DNA from: Scatosoma sp900555925
GTDB lineage: Bacteria; Bacillota; Clostridia; Christensenellales; Borkfalkiaceae
Direction of reading: 5' to 3'
Length of the DNA stretch: 8,308 nucleotides
NCBI GenBank assembly: GCA_959603585.1
Contig: CAUGYD010000021.1
Coordinates: 1-8,308, forward strand
Every line of letters begins with the position of its first letter. The first letter of the stretch is position 1. The notes below the pieces were generated by a model that saw only the letters and a program-made list of their open reading frames with translations, made no database searches and was not told the origin of the DNA. This document shows, piece by piece, positions 6,725-8,308 of this stretch. The translations under genes and the position numbers were made by a program.

Positions 6725-6790
6725 CTTCTGAAAGCGAAAAGAAAATATGCTTTATAAATTTATCTTTGTATAGGTTCATTTCGATTATAC
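6721..6790. other. AT-rich stretch, candidate DNA-unwinding element
   Basis: The 60 bases at 6721-6780 hold only 14 G+C (77% A+T). They directly follow the last DnaA box of the cluster and contain no gene. Origins of Bacillota commonly open in an AT-rich stretch beside the boxes. I see no convincing DnaA-trio repeat, so the exact melting site is uncertain. The 74-base AT-rich gap between boxes at 6586-6659 is the other candidate. Confidence 0.4.
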
Positions 6791-6806
6791 GGTTTCATGT
6801 GAAACG
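6791..6806. promoter_or_regulatory. parS: parS-like site (ParB/Spo0J binding)
   Basis: GGTTTCATGTGAAACG matches 13 of 16 positions of the bacterial parS consensus TGTTNCACGTGAAACA. The arms GTTTCA (6792-6797) and TGAAAC (6800-6805) are perfect complements. The differences are the outermost base on each side and the centre, TG instead of CG. It lies 67 bases from the last DnaA box, where origin-proximal parS sites are expected. ParB bound here would load SMC and organise the origin. Confidence 0.6.
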
Positions 6807-6810
6807 ATTC

Positions 6811-6942
6811 GGGGATAGAAAAGGGAAAAAAGGAACAAAATTTCATACAGGAAGGAAAAACAGGGGAAGCAAAAAGCGGTGAACGAAGAAACAAGGCGGG
6901 AAAAAGAAAGCCGTAAAACGGGGAAAGGGGGGCAAAAAGAAA
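6811..6942 (+). other. Purine-rich tract, no gene
   Basis: Only 20 of these 132 bases are pyrimidines on the plus strand (about 85% purine), and it is rich in GGGAAAA-like runs. It contains no credible reading frame and no RNA gene that I recognise. It is followed by a small CAAAAA/TTTTTG hairpin (6933-6949) and an AATGTTT repeat with 11-base period (6971-6977, 6982-6988). Together with 6943-6997 it fills the gap between the parS-like site and the ftsH promoter. Confidence 0.6.
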
Positions 6943-6997
6943 GTTTTTGTTTTATCGTGTTAAATTTGTGAATGTTTGCTAAATGTTTAGAAATTTA

Positions 6998-7034
6998 TAC
7001 CACAAACGCTTGAAAAAAGAGCGGCCTTGTGGTA
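6998..7034. promoter_or_regulatory. Inverted repeat bracketing the ftsH promoter, possible operator
   Basis: TACCACAA (6998-7005) and TTGTGGTA (7027-7034) are perfect 8-base complements separated by 21 bases. The -35 lies between them and the right arm overlaps the first two bases of the -10. The predicted transcript starts downstream, so the repeat would act as DNA, for example by holding a repressor dimer or a loop. It does not match the CIRCE or CtsR heat-shock operators. Confidence 0.45.
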
Positions 7035-7038
7035 AAAT
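7010..7038 (+). promoter_or_regulatory. Sigma-A promoter of ftsH
   Basis: TTGAAA (7010-7015) and TAAAAT (7033-7038) are separated by exactly 17 bases, each with five of six consensus bases, and TG at 7030-7031 gives an extended -10. Transcription would start near 7045, leaving a leader of about 107 bases before the start codon. Confidence 0.82.
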
Positions 7039-7044
7039 GTAAAA

Positions 7045-7151
7045 GAGTCGTAAGACGGACGGAGCTTTATCTTCCGCCTGCCCGCTTCTTTTAAGAAAAC
7101 GGGCTCGGAAACGGGGCTTTTAAGCAGTATCATTTTCAAGGAGTCAAGACA
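7045..7151 (+). other. ftsH 5' leader with a GC-rich hairpin
   Basis: The leader contains GCCCG (7080-7084) and CGGGC (7100-7104), which enclose TTCTT/AAGAA (7086-7090, 7093-7097). A weaker CGGA/TCCG pairing lies upstream, at about 7059-7076. The hairpin has no T tract and so is not a terminator. AAGGAG at 7138-7143 lies eight bases before the TTG start. I recognise no known riboswitch or RNA family. Confidence 0.45.
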
Positions 7152-8308
7152 TTGAACAAGAAAACCAAGACAATTATCTGGGTCATCGTCGCCGTCGTGC
7201 TGGTGGCGGTCCTCGGAATATTATTCGCGGAAATCATTTCCCCGAGATATACCGAGCTCACCTTTACGGAGTTCTATGAAAAGGTGGCTGCCGGAGAAAT
7301 CAATCAGGTTTATGCGGACGGCTATAACCTGAAAGGCGTTTTGATCGATGCGTCGGGCAAAGGAATGGCATATTATTCCACGGTCGGACCTAACCCCTAT
7401 GACGCAGCAAATCCCATCATTCAAGAGTGGATTGCGAAAGGCGTCGATATTATCTACAAAGACCCCAATGCGGGCAGTATTTGGTCCAGCGTCATTACCA
7501 TGCTCGGCATCGTGCTCGTCGCGGTCATCTTCTGGCTCATCATGCGCCAGGCGGCCGGCGGCGGAAAGGTCATGAACGTCGGCAAGACCAAGGCGCACGT
7601 TCAAAGCAACCTCAAAGTGCGTTTCGCGGACGTCGCGGGCGCGGAAGAGGAAAAGGAAGAATTGCAGGAAGTCGTCGAGTTCTTGAAAATGCCCAAAAAG
7701 TTTTCCGACCTCGGCGCCAGAATTCCGCGCGGCGTATTGCTCGTCGGCCCTCCGGGTACCGGTAAGACGCTGTTCGCAAAGGCCGTCGCGGGCGAAGCGG
7801 GCGTTCCCTTCTTCTCCGTATCCGGTTCCGACTTCGTGGAAATGTACGTCGGCGTCGGCGCGGCGCGAGTCCGCGACCTCTTCGACCTCGCAAAGAAAAA
7901 TCAGCCCTGTATCATCTTCGTCGACGAAATCGACGCCGTGGGCCGCAGGCGCGGCGCGGGGCTCGGCGGCGGACACGACGAACGCGAACAGACCCTCAAT
8001 CAAATCCTCGTTCAGATGGACGGCTTTGAAACAAACGAGGGCGTCATCGTCATGGCCGCGACCAACCGCGCGGATATTCTCGACCCGGCTCTGCTTCGTC
8101 CGGGCCGTTTCGACCGTCAGATTCACGTCAATCTGCCCGACGTCAAGGGACGCGAACAAATTCTCAAGGTCCATGCGCGCAACAAGCCCATGGCTCCCGA
8201 CGTCAACTTCAAGACCGTGGCGCGCATCACCGCCGGCTTCTCCGGCGCGGATCTCGCCAATCTTTTGAACGAAGCCGCGATTCTCGCCGCCAGAAACGGC
8301 AAAAAGCT
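7152..8308 (+). CDS. ftsH: ATP-dependent zinc metalloprotease FtsH, 5' part (runs off the window)
   Basis: FtsH is a membrane-anchored hexameric AAA+ protease that degrades misfolded and regulatory membrane proteins. The start is TTG at 7152 with AAGGAG (7138-7143) eight bases upstream; 385 codons are visible. Membrane helices lie at about 8-26 and 112-131 with an outward-facing domain between them. The AAA module follows: ADVAGAEEEKEEL (159-171), Walker A GPPGTGKT (199-206), pore loop FVEMYVGVG (228-236), Walker B IIFVDEID (254-261), and the second region of homology at 303-322 with Arg316 and Arg319. The M41 protease domain with its HEXXH zinc site lies beyond the right edge. Length and order are normal for the family so far. 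The AAA-coding part is GC-rich (47 of 60 at 7921-7980), which produces a long antisense open frame that is not a gene. Its own promoter and leader are upstream. Confidence 0.96.
   Translation, partial: MNKKTKTIIWVIVAVVLVAVLGILFAEIISPRYTELTFTEFYEKVAAGEINQVYADGYNLKGVLIDASGKGMAYYSTVGPNPYDAANPIIQEWIAKGVDIIYKDPNAGSIWSSVITMLGIVLVAVIFWLIMRQAAGGGKVMNVGKTKAHVQSNLKVRFADVAGAEEEKEELQEVVEFLKMPKKFSDLGARIPRGVLLVGPPGTGKTLFAKAVAGEAGVPFFSVSGSDFVEMYVGVGAARVRDLFDLAKKNQPCIIFVDEIDAVGRRRGAGLGGGHDEREQTLNQILVQMDGFETNEGVIVMAATNRADILDPALLRPGRFDRQIHVNLPDVKGREQILKVHARNKPMAPDVNFKTVARITAGFSGADLANLLNEAAILAARNGKK

Noticed and set aside
6725..6736. Possible DnaA-trio repeats after the last DnaA box
   Set aside because: Only one triplet (CTT) fits the complement of the 3'-[GA]A[TA]-5' pattern before it breaks down, too few to claim.
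7221..8174. 317-codon open frame on the minus strand
   Set aside because: It lies wholly antisense to the clearly recognised ftsH gene and results from its high G+C content. Its translation shows no family features.
1..8308. CRISPR array, tRNA, rRNA, insertion sequence or transposase
   Set aside because: No regularly spaced long repeats, cloverleaf with CCA-type acceptor, rRNA segment or transposase-like reading frame was seen on either strand.

Overview
The window looks like an origin-proximal piece of a spore-forming Bacillota (Clostridia-type) chromosome. The grounds are strong AAGGAG ribosome binding sites ahead of most genes, sigma-A type promoters, a YyaC-family sporulation gene, a CvpA-family gene and the start of ftsH. 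Between them sits a dense cluster of DnaA boxes next to a parS-like palindrome. No genus can be assigned. Base composition is very uneven: one 60-base line in the acetyltransferase gene has 19 G+C, while one in the ftsH AAA domain has 47.

Layout. At 1-68 an upstream gene ends in a rho-independent terminator. From 69 to 4005 two co-oriented genes encode exported proteins: a small lipoprotein of unknown family, then a 1147-residue secreted protein with a PPC-like beta-sandwich middle and a C-terminal GLUG-type repeat domain. The yyaC-like gene (4015-4608, minus strand) converges on the large gene with 9 bases between the stops. It is divergent from cvpA (4805-5518). The shared 196-base interval carries a very good sigma-A promoter towards cvpA and a candidate forespore (SigF-type) promoter towards yyaC.

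From 5519 to 6360 an AT-rich segment with short repeats carries a GNAT acetyltransferase gene and its terminator. It looks like an inserted accessory gene. From 6411 to 6724 there are six perfect DnaA boxes and three one-mismatch boxes in 314 bases, with a long-stem hairpin among them. An AT-rich stretch, a parS-like site at 6791-6806 and a purine-rich tract to about 6942 follow. I read this as a replication origin, or less likely a DnaA-titration or regulatory locus. dnaA, dnaN and rpmH are not in the window.

Rightward from there, a near-consensus extended -10 promoter bracketed by an 8-base inverted repeat drives ftsH. That gene begins with TTG at 7152 and runs off the right edge after 385 codons.

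The genes do not form one pathway. They are a typical origin-proximal mix (sporulation, membrane protein, FtsH quality control) plus an exported surface-protein pair and a probable late-arriving acetyltransferase. The most interesting part is the origin-like region at 6411-6942, because it appears not to be flanked by dnaA.
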